A DNA stretch of 34,051 nucleotides, taken from contig JAQVDK010000013.1 in assembly GCA_028697835.1 (NCBI GenBank), positions 1-34,051 of the forward strand, given 5' to 3'. Position numbers and translations under genes: made by a program. The notes beneath the pieces are model-generated. The model was not told the DNA's origin, made no database searches, and saw only the letters and a list, made by a program, of their open reading frames with translations. Shown piece by piece: positions 1-6,997 of this stretch. Numbering within the stretch: position 1 is the first letter of the stretch; the number at the start of each line of letters is the position of its first letter. This DNA comes from Eubacteriales bacterium. Its GTDB lineage: Bacteria > Bacillota > Clostridia > Monoglobales > Firm-18.

Positions 1-194
1 TTTTTAAAAATTAAAATCGGCAGGGTTTAAGTGGCAGTCCCCTTTTTGCGCCTTTTTTGCAGAGCTTAGTCCTAAAATGATAAAATTATTTTCATTTAGG
101 GACTTGACATTTTACCGATGGACTTATACCATAAGCTTAATAATATTATACCCCTGTATGTAAATAATGTCAATTAAAGAAATCATCTACGTTT
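1..194. other. Gene-free left edge, upstream of the ISLre2-like element
   Basis: No coding region is supported here. The stretch holds an imperfect hairpin (stem around CCTAAAATGA at 71-80 and TCATTTAGG at 92-100). It also holds a promoter-like pair reading rightward: TTGACA at 104-109, then 17 bases, then TACCAT at 127-132. The -10 match is poor. If real, this promoter would originally have read toward spoIID and is now separated from it by the insertion sequence. Confidence 0.3.
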
Positions 195-213
195 GTGTCA
201 AGTTATTGTAGGA
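195..213 (+). repeat. Left terminal inverted repeat of the ISLre2-like element
   Basis: GTGTCAAGTTATTGTAGGA matches the reverse complement of 1694-1712 at 16 of 19 positions. It lies about 30 bases beyond the transposase stop codon, as expected for a terminal repeat. Confidence 0.65.
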
Positions 214-241
214 TATTTTTAAAAACAACCGAAAAGTGGAT

Positions 242-1609
242 TTAAACGAATAGTTTCAAGATTTTTTGCGTACCTGTAATTTTACCTGAAATGGGGAGCC
301 TGCCAATTGCATCAGGCGAGGGTAAACCGAGAGTGTACTTGCGAAAAGCCTTGCTCGCGCTCGCTGCGGTTTTTCGCAAGGGCTCGGGCAGTATCTTCTT
401 GCTTGCATCTTGCTTTGTTTTATCAACTGTATCAACTTTGCCGGCGGCTAATACCGGGGCAAGTTTTTCAAGTGTTTTTTTACTCCACGCCATTGGTCGC
501 CCCGAAAGCCGTGCCGATAACACATGACTGACGTGCGGCTCTGTGCAGCCGCCATTGTTTGCGCCGATATCCTTTGTGCATATGCTTATCCCGCCTACGA
601 AGCGATTCAAATATCCGGCGTTTTGTACGATTGTTTCGGTGCGGTCGGGCAATTGAACACATAAACTTCCCGTAAGCTGCTCAAAGTACTCCATGTCTTC
701 ATTGTTTAATGCATTCCTGATTTCACGGTCAAATTCATCTCTGCCCTTTTTGTCCAGCCCCGCCGTCATTAACTTTATCGCCTTGTTTTTGTGATACTTA
801 TCAAGCACAAAAACTGCCCCGGGCAGCCATTCAAGACCTGTCTGAATCCATGTTCCACCATCGCCGTGAAGATAAATTCTTGTCCCAGCCAAATCATATC
901 GACGCTCAATCTCGTACAGCACCTGCTCCCATAAATCATCCGGTGTTTTTCCATACTCGCTTATATGAAACACATTCTTGCAGTAACTTCTTTTACCTCG
1001 GCGTTCTATCCCTTCATACACGCTGATTAGCGGCACCTCGCTCTTTTTCCCGCCACGCAGAGTAATATGTGCCTCGTCCGCATCTATGTGCAGCTCCCGT
1101 ACACATCGGAGTCCGTCAATTTCCGCCGTTTTCGATTCACTTTGGCGTACACGACTCATTACCGTCTGCCGACTAACCATTTCCTGTGCTATGTGGCGGC
1201 TGGCTTTCGCGTAAGACATATCCTTTGCCGCGTTTGCCAACGACAATCCAAGCCCTTCGCTCACACGCGCACGGCTATCTATTTCAATAACGCTGTCCAC
1301 CAGATACTCATATCCGCCTGCTGCCTTTTTGTAGTAGGCTCGGCGGTACGATACTTCACCGAATTGCGTAAGCAGCTTGCGTTCATCACCACGCCGCTCG
1401 ATAGTGTATCCTGCTTTGCGCCGCCCGGCTTTGTCCGCCAAAATCGACTGATCTAAATGTTCGAGATACGCGCCTGTAACTTCCGCCGCGCATTTTTCTA
1501 TTTCCTGCGCAACCTTTCTTTCAATTTCCGAAAAATTTTCGCCCGCTGCTAAACTTTTTACAAGATTTGTGATGAATTTTTCCGCTATTTGTGTTATAAT
1601 GGTTTCCAC
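242..1609 (-). CDS. ISLre2 family transposase (UPF0236)
   Basis: This 455-residue protein is the transposase of the surrounding element and would catalyse its excision and insertion. It resembles the ISLre2/UPF0236 family in length and in landmarks: an N-terminal helical region with the TQFGEVSYRRAYY segment (about 81-93), a central acidic block HIDADEAH (174-181), HGDGGTW (248-254) and VLDKYHKNKA (268-277), and the C-terminal SARLSGRPMAWS segment. The acidic residues D176/D178, D250 and D270 are candidates for the metal-binding active site; their exact assignment is inferred. The start is GTG at 1607-1609, preceded by AAAGGAGG at a normal distance. The C-terminal coding part (about 300-400) is locally GC-rich and holds a 10-bp inverted repeat. 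No frameshift or internal stop is seen. Confidence 0.88.
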   Translation of the reverse strand: METIITQIAEKFITNLVKSLAAGENFSEIERKVAQEIEKCAAEVTGAYLEHLDQSILADKAGRRKAGYTIERRGDERKLLTQFGEVSYRRAYYKKAAGGYEYLVDSVIEIDSRARVSEGLGLSLANAAKDMSYAKASRHIAQEMVSRQTVMSRVRQSESKTAEIDGLRCVRELHIDADEAHITLRGGKKSEVPLISVYEGIERRGKRSYCKNVFHISEYGKTPDDLWEQVLYEIERRYDLAGTRIYLHGDGGTWIQTGLEWLPGAVFVLDKYHKNKAIKLMTAGLDKKGRDEFDREIRNALNNEDMEYFEQLTGSLCVQLPDRTETIVQNAGYLNRFVGGISICTKDIGANNGGCTEPHVSHVLSARLSGRPMAWSKKTLEKLAPVLAAGKVDTVDKTKQDASKKILPEPLRKTAASASKAFRKYTLGLPSPDAIGRLPISGKITGTQKILKLFV

Positions 1610-1612
1610 AAG

Positions 1613-1671
1613 AGGTAGCCTCCTTTGTGATTTTTAGTCTGTAACTCTATTAAATCACTTTTCGGCTACCT
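1613..1671 (-). promoter_or_regulatory. Two-part inverted repeat over the transposase ribosome-binding site
   Basis: In the leader of the ISLre2 transposase the outer arms AGGTAGCC and GGCTACCT (1613-1620 and 1664-1671) and inner arms GTGATTT and AAATCAC (1627-1633 and 1652-1658) are perfectly complementary. The AAAGGAGG ribosome-binding site lies between the inner and outer arms on the proximal side. A transcript entering from outside the element could fold and mask it. Such structures are known to limit transposase expression in other insertion sequences; here the role is inferred. Confidence 0.55.
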
Positions 1672-1693
1672 TTTGTTATTTTTTTTTAAAAAG

Positions 1694-1712
1694 TCCTACA
1701 TTAATTTTACAC
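1694..1712 (-). repeat. Right terminal inverted repeat of the ISLre2-like element
   Basis: Read on the minus strand this is GTGTAAAATTAATGTAGGA, matching 195-213 at 16 of 19 positions. It lies upstream of the transposase leader. Confidence 0.65.
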
Positions 1713-1792
1713 TAAGTAAATAGGCTTGTTCTATTTTTAAAAACGTCAAATATAATAATATAAAACAATTATTTACGAAAGGAAAAGGTTAT

Positions 1793-2794
1793 ATGAAAAA
1801 ACTGCTTGTTACCTATATTTCATCCATAGCCCTTGTTTTTTCACTGCCGGTTTTTATCGCCAACCTTATTGGTCCAAAGCTTGATGCCCCAAAAGCCGAG
1901 CCGAATATGACGGAAAGCATCCTTCCAACGGAAATTGATGTGTATTTTGCGGACGAAGGTGTTACAAAATCCATTAACTTTGAGGAATATATCATGGGTG
2001 TGCTGCCTGCGGAAATGCCTGCTTCTTTTGAAGAAGAAGCCTTAAAGGCACAAGCGGTTGCAGCCAGAACTTATGCATATTATAAATACTTAAATTATAT
2101 GAAAAGCCCCACCCTTCGTTCGCAGCAGCACCCGGATGCTCCAGTTTGTACCGATTCTACCCACTGCCATGCCTATTATTCCGATGAAAGGCTTGAGCAA
2201 CTCCATGGCAAGGACTGGATAAAAAAACATCTTGATAGGCTCAAATCCTATGTCCGCCAAACGGCGGGAGAAATAATGGCATATGACGACGAACCGATAC
2301 TTGCGGCTTTTCATTCTGCAAGCGCAGGCGGCACAACCCAGGCAAGCGGTGACGTTTGGGGAAGGGACCTGCCGTATTTGTCCAATGTTGAAAGCTATGG
2401 CGAAAATGAAAAAGCAGGTTATATTTCCACGGTTGAAATAGGGTTTGAGGAATTTAAAAGCAAGGTGATGGAGGAGGAGCCGGAGGCGGTATTCTCGCCC
2501 GAGCCGAAAGAATGGATTGGAGATGTATCTTTTACGCGGGGAAACTATGTGGATACATTGGAAATAGGCGGAAAGCCTATTAAAGGCACAAAAATAAGGA
2601 CGATGTTTGGGCTAAATTCCACATATTTTTCTGTCAGCATATCGGATGATAAGGTTATATTTACGGTTGAAGGGTCGGGACATGGTGTTGGAATGAGTCA
2701 ATACGGGGCAAATTATATGGCAAAACAAGGCAAAACTTACAAGGAAATTTTGGAAACTTATTATAAGGGTGCAAGCCTTATAAAAACCCACTGA
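1793..2794 (+). CDS. spoIID: Stage II sporulation protein D, peptidoglycan lytic transglycosylase
   Basis: SpoIID is the membrane-anchored lytic transglycosylase of the engulfment (DMP) machinery. It cuts denuded glycan strands so that the mother cell can engulf the forespore. The 333-residue protein has an N-terminal membrane anchor (about 4-26) and the SpoIID/LytB domain: LPAEMPASFE with the conserved Glu at 74, QAVAARTYAYY (87-97) and the closing GSGHGVGMSQYGA (295-307). C119, H124 and C125 form a Cys-x4-His-Cys cluster like the zinc site described in the Clostridioides difficile enzyme. The start is ATG after GAAAGGAAAAGG. It stands alone between two insertion sequences, 80 bases from the first. 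A TATAAT at 1751-1756 is present without a clear -35. In Bacillus this gene is under sigma E; no clear sigma-E site was recognised here. Confidence 0.93.
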   Translation: MKKLLVTYISSIALVFSLPVFIANLIGPKLDAPKAEPNMTESILPTEIDVYFADEGVTKSINFEEYIMGVLPAEMPASFEEEALKAQAVAARTYAYYKYLNYMKSPTLRSQQHPDAPVCTDSTHCHAYYSDERLEQLHGKDWIKKHLDRLKSYVRQTAGEIMAYDDEPILAAFHSASAGGTTQASGDVWGRDLPYLSNVESYGENEKAGYISTVEIGFEEFKSKVMEEEPEAVFSPEPKEWIGDVSFTRGNYVDTLEIGGKPIKGTKIRTMFGLNSTYFSVSISDDKVIFTVEGSGHGVGMSQYGANYMAKQGKTYKEILETYYKGASLIKTH

Positions 2795-2817
2795 AAAATG
2801 TTATTAAAAATTAATAT

Positions 2818-2878
2818 AAAGCTCCATGCAAATGTGGCATAATAATACACAGGGCTCATCGTTTGCAGGGAGCTTTTT
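2818..2878 (+). terminator. Probable terminator after spoIID, long-loop hairpin
   Basis: AAAGCTCC (2818-2825) pairs with GGAGCTTT (2869-2876), and TGCAAA (2827-2832) pairs with TTTGCA (2862-2867). The hairpin runs into a TTTTT tract. The loop is about 29 bases, longer than usual, so efficiency is uncertain. Confidence 0.55.
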
Positions 2879-2940
2879 CATGTAAAAAAACATATGCCTG
2901 CAAGCTTTGAATTTTCTTTGATAAATACCCAAACATGAAG

Positions 2941-2961
2941 TGTTAAAATAGATATGTTACA
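2941..2961 (+). repeat. Left terminal inverted repeat of the IS481-like element
   Basis: TGTTAAAATAGATATGTTACA aligns with the right end TGTCAAACATATGTTACA (minus strand of 4123-4140) if a 3-base gap is allowed. Confidence 0.6.
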
Positions 2962-2970
2962 AATAAAAAT

Positions 2971-3041
2971 GCAACAACCTTAAAAATGTGGTAAAATAGT
3001 TTTACCCAAAAAACAAAATTACACACAAGAAAGGTTGTTGC
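2971..3041 (+). promoter_or_regulatory. Nested inverted repeats in the transposase leader
   Basis: GCAACAACCTT (2971-2981) is perfectly complementary to AAGGTTGTTGC (3031-3041), which ends four bases before the ATG and includes the AAGG of the ribosome-binding site. Between them GGTAAAA and TTTTACC (2990-2996 and 3000-3006) form a second perfect hairpin with a 3-base loop. Transcripts arriving from upstream could therefore hide the ribosome-binding site. The regulatory role is inferred. Confidence 0.55.
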
Positions 3042-3044
3042 AAA

Positions 3045-4022
3045 ATGAGTGTAACATATACAGCGGCAAAACGCAAGAAAATTTGTGATTATGCAATCAA
3101 ATATGGCAAGATGAAAGCGCATGAAATGTACGGCGCAAGCCGGCCAAGTATAGACAGGTGGCTAAAACGGTACGATGGCACAAAAGAATCATTAAAAGAA
3201 TATTCCAGAAAGCCAAAGAGCCATCCAAATCAAAGCACAAAAGAAGAAGTTGCCTTAATCGTAGAGCTATGGCATAAGAACAAACAATTTGGGCTTGATT
3301 ATCTTTACGGCAAGTTAAAACGAAAGTATAACTACAAAAGATGCCGCGAAACTGTATATAATGTTTTACGACGGGAAGGACTGGTTTACAAGCCGAAAAA
3401 GAAGCCTCGGAAGCGGTCAAACAAGCCATATAACGGTGCAAAGGTTCCAGGGGAAAAGCTGCAGATGGACGTAAAGTATGTGCCAAAGGAGTGTTTGCCG
3501 CAAAAGCTGCAAGATGAGGGCGTAAGATATTATCAATGGACAATAATAGATGAGGCAACGAGCTTAAGGTATATATATTGGTATGACAGCAAAGAAGGAG
3601 CAAATTCAGTTGATTTTGTAAAAAGGGCGATAAAGTATTTCCCGTTTGAAATTAGAGAAATACAAACAGATAACGGAATGGAATTTACAAATAGGTTTTC
3701 AAATACAAAAGCATTATCAGAATTGGATGAGTATTTACAAGAGGTAGGCATAACGCATAAACTGATACGCCCAGCAACACCGTGGCATAATGGCAGGGTA
3801 GAGCGAAGCCATAGAACAGATGATAGATTTTTCTACGATTGCATAAGCTGTTACAGCTTAGATGATTTACGCAACCAAGGCAAACTATGGCTTAGGAAAT
3901 ATCAAAATATGTATCAAAGGAAATATAATTATTTATCTCCTATGGAGGTATGGAAAGAGTATAAGTTAACTGGCTTACATCCCATATATGATGATAACCG
4001 AGTCAACGCGGGATGTAAATAG
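3045..4022 (+). CDS. IS481-like DDE integrase-core transposase
   Basis: The 325-residue protein has an N-terminal helix-turn-helix region (about 1-60, with ASRPSIDRWLKRY as the likely recognition segment), a second HTH-like region (about 65-115, GLDYLYGKLKRKYNYKRCRETVYNVLRREG within it) and an rve integrase core. The catalytic triad can be read as D142 (MDVKYV), D209 (QTDNG) and E253 (GRVERSHR). By count 43 residues separate the second D and the E, longer than the 35 of retroviral-type enzymes. The C-terminus ends in a YNYLSPMEVWKE motif typical of IS3/IS481 relatives. The single uninterrupted frame argues for IS481-like rather than IS3. The start is ATG after AAGAAAGG. The gene's last codons and stop lie within the left arm and loop of a long inverted repeat. 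Confidence 0.88.
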   Translation: MSVTYTAAKRKKICDYAIKYGKMKAHEMYGASRPSIDRWLKRYDGTKESLKEYSRKPKSHPNQSTKEEVALIVELWHKNKQFGLDYLYGKLKRKYNYKRCRETVYNVLRREGLVYKPKKKPRKRSNKPYNGAKVPGEKLQMDVKYVPKECLPQKLQDEGVRYYQWTIIDEATSLRYIYWYDSKEGANSVDFVKRAIKYFPFEIREIQTDNGMEFTNRFSNTKALSELDEYLQEVGITHKLIRPATPWHNGRVERSHRTDDRFFYDCISCYSLDDLRNQGKLWLRKYQNMYQRKYNYLSPMEVWKEYKLTGLHPIYDDNRVNAGCK

Positions 4023-4067
4023 CAAGTAAATGCAAAGCACTATTGACATCCCGCTTAGACTCGGTTA
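3995..4067 (+). repeat. Long inverted repeat across the transposase stop codon
   Basis: The 22-base arms 3995-4016 and 4046-4067 are complementary at 19 positions: both read TAACCGAGTC then, after three unlike bases, GCGGGATGT. The loop is 29 bases (4017-4045), itself with AATAG/CTATT ends that could lengthen the stem. The transposase stop codon is at 4020-4022, in the loop. A weaker hairpin (GGCAAA/TTTGCC, 4089-4104) followed by a T-rich run lies just downstream. It may end transcription or protect the messenger 3' end. Confidence 0.6.
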
Positions 4068-4122
4068 AGTGGTTGTTATGGGATTTAAGGCAAATTATTT
4101 TGCCAATAATTTTTAAGGTTGA

Positions 4123-4140
4123 TGTAACATATGTTTGACA
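4123..4140 (-). repeat. Right terminal inverted repeat of the IS481-like element
   Basis: Read on the minus strand this is TGTCAAACATATGTTACA, related to the left end at 2941-2961. The inner block at 4109-4121 perfectly complements 2975-2987. Confidence 0.6.
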
Positions 4141-4148
4141 ACTGCAGA

Positions 4149-4176
4149 GAATTAAATTCAATGAATTAAATTCAAT
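4149..4176 (+). repeat. Two tandem copies of a 14-bp unit
   Basis: GAATTAAATTCAAT occurs twice in direct contact (4149-4162, 4163-4176), immediately outside the IS481-like right end and just upstream of the degV promoter -35 box. Function unknown; it could be a short slippage duplication or a regulator site. Confidence 0.7.
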
Positions 4177-4178
4177 GG

Positions 4179-4207
4179 TTGACAACAACCTTTTTCTAAC
4201 ATATAAT
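4179..4207 (+). promoter_or_regulatory. Consensus sigma-A-type promoter for degV operon
   Basis: TTGACA (4179-4184) and TATAAT (4202-4207) are separated by exactly 17 bases, a perfect vegetative promoter match. Transcription would begin near 4214, about 50 bases before the degV start. The -35 lies in GGTTGACAACAACC, whose GGTTG/CAACC arms could form a small hairpin. Confidence 0.8.
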
Positions 4208-4265
4208 TGTAGTAATATTATTGCGTGTAAGTAAATTATTAACAAAAGAAGAAGGAGAAATGAAT

Positions 4266-5147
4266 ATGGCTCTTCATATTATAACCGATTGCGGAGCGGA
4301 TTTGCCGCCTGAAATTATAACAAAGTATGGTGTTGAAGTTATTTCCATGATGGTTTATCTTGACGACAAGGAATATATTGACGGGGTTGACATAACCCCA
4401 AAGGAAGTCTATGAAAAAATGCGAAGCGGCGCAAGGTCAAGAACTGCCCAAATTATGCCTGACGCCTTCTTTAACATATTTGAAAAGCATGCCAAAAACA
4501 ACGACAGCGTAATTTACATCGGATTTTCCAGCGGACTGTCCGGCACATTCAACTCTGCAAACATAGCCAAAACCGAAATTTTGGAAAAATATCCGGATTT
4601 TGATTTAAGCATTATAGACTCCAAATGTGCATCTTTAGGTCTTGGTCTGGTGGTATATATTGCTTTGCAAATGAAGGAAAACGGCGCATCCAAGGATGAA
4701 ATTGTCAAAGCGGCGGAGTATCACAGCACTCATATGGAGCATATCTTTACCGTTGATGATTTGGAATACCTATACAGAGGCGGACGGGTGAGCAAAACAT
4801 CCGCTTTTGTGGGCGGGCTATTGGGCATAAAGCCTGTTTTGCATGTTGACGATGCAGGAAAGCTTGCTCCCATAGCAAAGGTTAAAGGAAGGCAAAATGC
4901 CCTTAAAAAGACTGCTCAAATTTTGATGGAAAGATGTCCGAAATTAGAAAATCAGCTTGTTGGAATAAGTCATGGAGACGATTTTGAAGGGGTAGAGAGT
5001 GTAAAAAATTATCTTAAAGAAGCAGCAGGTTGTGAAAATTTCTTAGTAAGCTATGTAGGCTGCACCATTGGTGCCCATTCGGGCCCCGGTACACTTGCCA
5101 TTTTTGCTTTGGACTTAGACTCTCCGTACATTAAAACATTTATATAA
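4266..5147 (+). CDS. DegV family fatty-acid-binding protein
   Basis: DegV proteins are two-domain proteins that bind a long-chain fatty acid; members called FakB present it to the fatty-acid kinase FakA. This 293-residue copy has the family's opening IITDCGADLPPE, the TAQIMPDAF segment, FSSGLSGTFNSA (ligand-contacting region), DDLEYLYRGGRVS and the closing GAHSGPGTLAIF. The ATG at 4266 is chosen because AAGGAG (4252-4257) lies 8 bases upstream; an in-frame ATG at 4260 would leave only two bases. It is the first gene of a three-gene rightward run under a consensus promoter and is followed after 20 bases by the radical-SAM gene. Whether it serves FakA or another role cannot be told; no fakA is in the window. 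Confidence 0.9.
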   Translation: MALHIITDCGADLPPEIITKYGVEVISMMVYLDDKEYIDGVDITPKEVYEKMRSGARSRTAQIMPDAFFNIFEKHAKNNDSVIYIGFSSGLSGTFNSANIAKTEILEKYPDFDLSIIDSKCASLGLGLVVYIALQMKENGASKDEIVKAAEYHSTHMEHIFTVDDLEYLYRGGRVSKTSAFVGGLLGIKPVLHVDDAGKLAPIAKVKGRQNALKKTAQILMERCPKLENQLVGISHGDDFEGVESVKNYLKEAAGCENFLVSYVGCTIGAHSGPGTLAIFALDLDSPYIKTFI

Positions 5148-5167
5148 AAAGCTTTGGAGGTAAAAAT

Positions 5168-6997
5168 TTGTTTGACATACATGCATTATTAGATGATGTT
5201 GAAAAACCGGCTCGCTATACAGGCGGAGAATGGGGCAGTGTCATAAAAGACCCTGCCTTTGTTGATATTCGCTTTGCGTTTTGCTTCCCTGATGTTTACG
5301 AGGTAGGCATGAGCCATTTAGGCATGAAAATTTTATACGGCATTTTAAACCAAAGGGAAGATACCTATTGCGAGCGTGTTTTTGCTCCATGGGTTGACAT
5401 GGAAGAAAAAATGAGAAAGACCGGTGTGCCTCTTTTTTCCCTTGAAACAAAAGAGCCAATCAAAAACTTTGACATGATAGGCTTTACCCTGCAGTATGAA
5501 ATGAGTTATACAAATATTATAAACATGCTGGATTTGGCGGGTATTCCCATTTTGTCAAAGGATAGGGAGGATATTTTTGTTGTTGGCGGAGGTCCATGTG
5601 CATACAATCCTGAGCCTCTTGCAGATGTGTTTGATTTTTTTGTTTTGGGCGAGGGAGAGGAAGTCTTAAACGAAATTCTTAATGTGTATGCAGGATGGAA
5701 AAAGCAAGGACGCTCAAGGGTTGAATTCCTTGAGGAAATAGCCCGGATAGAAGGGGTGTATGTACCACAGTTTTATGATGTTGTATATAATGAAGACGGC
5801 ACGGTCAAGGAAGTCACTCCCAATAACAAGCACGCCAAGGCAACTGTGAAAAAGTGTATTATAAAAAACATGGACGAGGTTTATTATCCCACAAAATTGA
5901 TTGTGCCATATATGGAAGTGATTCACGACCGAATGATGTTGGAGCTTTTCAGAGGCTGCATAAGAGGCTGCCGCTTTTGCCAGGCAGGCATTATATATCG
6001 TCCTGTTCGTGAAAGAAGCAAGGAAAAGCTTATAGACTTTGCAAAGGAGCTTATTAAAAACACAGGATATGAGGAGCTTTCTCTTACGTCTCTGTCGTCA
6101 TCGGATTATACTTTTTTAGAAAGCCTTTGTAATGAGCTTATTGCCATTACAGAGCCGCAAAACATAAATCTTGCGTTACCTTCCCTTCGGATTGACAATT
6201 TTTCTTTGGACATTATGAACAAAGTGCAAAAGGTGCGTAAAAGCAGTATAACTTTTGCGCCGGAGGCGGGAACTCAAAGGCTTCGTGATGTTATAAACAA
6301 AAACATATCCGAAGAAGAAATTATATCAGGAACAAGGCTTGCCTTTGAAGGCGGATATAGCAGCGTAAAGCTTTATTTTATGATGGGATTGCCTACGGAA
6401 ACCGACGAGGATATTGCCGGGATTGCAGACCTTGCAAACCTTATTGCCGACCAGTACTATGAAGTTCCAAAGGAAAGGCGCCAAGGAGGGCTTTCCATAA
6501 CCGTAAGCACCTCGTGCTTTGTGCCAAAGCCACACACGCCCTTTCAATGGGCGGCGCAGGACAGCTTGGAAAACCTTGAGCGAAAGCAAAATCTTTTGAA
6601 AACGCAAATAAGGCGGCGCAGCATAAAATATAATTGGCACGAGGCGTCCGTTTCCTATTTGGAGGGTGCTTTTTCCCGGGGTGACAGGCGGCTTGCAAAG
6701 GTTTTGATTGCCGCACAGAAAAAGGGGTGCAAATTTGACAGCTGGCGCGAATTTTACAACTTTGACAAGTGGATGGACTCATTTTCCGAGTGCGGGATAG
6801 ACCCGAACTTTTACACCGCAAGGGAGCGCTCCTGCGATGAGGTTTTGCCCTGGGACCATATAAATGTGGGTGTTACCAAAAAGTTTTTAATAAACGAAAA
6901 CGAAAGGGCAAAAAAGGGAATAACCACTCCGCATTGTCGGGAGCAGTGCAGCGGCTGCGGCGTGGCAAGCTTTGGCGGAGGTGTTTGCCATGAATAA
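5168..6997 (+). CDS. TIGR03960 family B12-binding-type radical SAM protein
   Basis: This 609-residue protein matches the clostridial radical-SAM family TIGR03960, whose reaction is not established. The N-terminal region (about 1-200: VEKPARYTGGEWG, FPDVYEVGMSHLG, FVVGGGPCAYNPEP, LGEGEE) is the B12-binding-like domain. The radical-SAM core begins at FRGCIRGCRFCQAG with the CX3CX2C cluster ligands C264, C268 and C271. The C-terminus carries a second cysteine group (CREQCSGCG...GGVC) seen in this family. The start is TTG at 5168 (MFDIHALLDD), with GGAGG at 5156-5160 spaced 7 bases away. Its stop overlaps the start of the next gene by 8 bases (ATGAATAA), indicating translational coupling with its usual partner TIGR03936. 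Confidence 0.9.
   Translation: MFDIHALLDDVEKPARYTGGEWGSVIKDPAFVDIRFAFCFPDVYEVGMSHLGMKILYGILNQREDTYCERVFAPWVDMEEKMRKTGVPLFSLETKEPIKNFDMIGFTLQYEMSYTNIINMLDLAGIPILSKDREDIFVVGGGPCAYNPEPLADVFDFFVLGEGEEVLNEILNVYAGWKKQGRSRVEFLEEIARIEGVYVPQFYDVVYNEDGTVKEVTPNNKHAKATVKKCIIKNMDEVYYPTKLIVPYMEVIHDRMMLELFRGCIRGCRFCQAGIIYRPVRERSKEKLIDFAKELIKNTGYEELSLTSLSSSDYTFLESLCNELIAITEPQNINLALPSLRIDNFSLDIMNKVQKVRKSSITFAPEAGTQRLRDVINKNISEEEIISGTRLAFEGGYSSVKLYFMMGLPTETDEDIAGIADLANLIADQYYEVPKERRQGGLSITVSTSCFVPKPHTPFQWAAQDSLENLERKQNLLKTQIRRRSIKYNWHEASVSYLEGAFSRGDRRLAKVLIAAQKKGCKFDSWREFYNFDKWMDSFSECGIDPNFYTARERSCDEVLPWDHINVGVTKKFLINENERAKKGITTPHCREQCSGCGVASFGGGVCHE

Larger units (their letters stand above)
195..1712 (-). mobile_element. 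ISLre2-like insertion sequence, about 1.5 kb, apparently complete
   Basis: The element is bounded by 19-bp imperfect terminal inverted repeats (195-213 and 1694-1712, 16 of 19 positions matching). A second block of similarity lies just inside each end (CCGAAAAGTGGATTT at 229-243 against CCGAAAAGTGATTT on the opposite strand at 1652-1666). It contains one long leftward transposase gene that fills it. Length and single-gene layout fit the ISLre2 family. No direct target duplication is visible in the flanking 9-10 bases, so the exact ends are inferred from the repeats only. The transposase frame is intact, so the copy may be functional. Confidence 0.8.
2941..4140 (+). mobile_element. IS481-like insertion sequence, about 1.2 kb, apparently complete
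   Basis: The ends read TGT...ACA, with related outer inverted repeats (2941-2961 and 4123-4140) and a perfect inner 13-base block CAACCTTAAAAAT (2975-2987, complementary to 4109-4121). A single integrase-type transposase gene fills the interior without frameshift, which fits IS481-like elements rather than two-frame IS3 elements. No target duplication is visible in the 10 bases either side. Strong inverted repeats sit at the 5' leader and at the 3' end of the gene. Confidence 0.75.

Noticed and set aside
1713-1721. Target-site duplication for the ISLre2-like element
   Set aside because: Bases 186-194 and 1713-1721 do not match, and no nearby shift restores a match; none is claimed.
195-4140. 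Composite transposon carrying spoIID
   Set aside because: The two flanking elements are of different families (ISLre2-like and IS481-like) with unrelated ends, so they cannot mobilise the segment together. No target duplications bracket the whole.
2931-4150. Target-site duplication for the IS481-like element
   Set aside because: The 10 bases on either side (2931-2940 and 4141-4150) share no convincing repeat.
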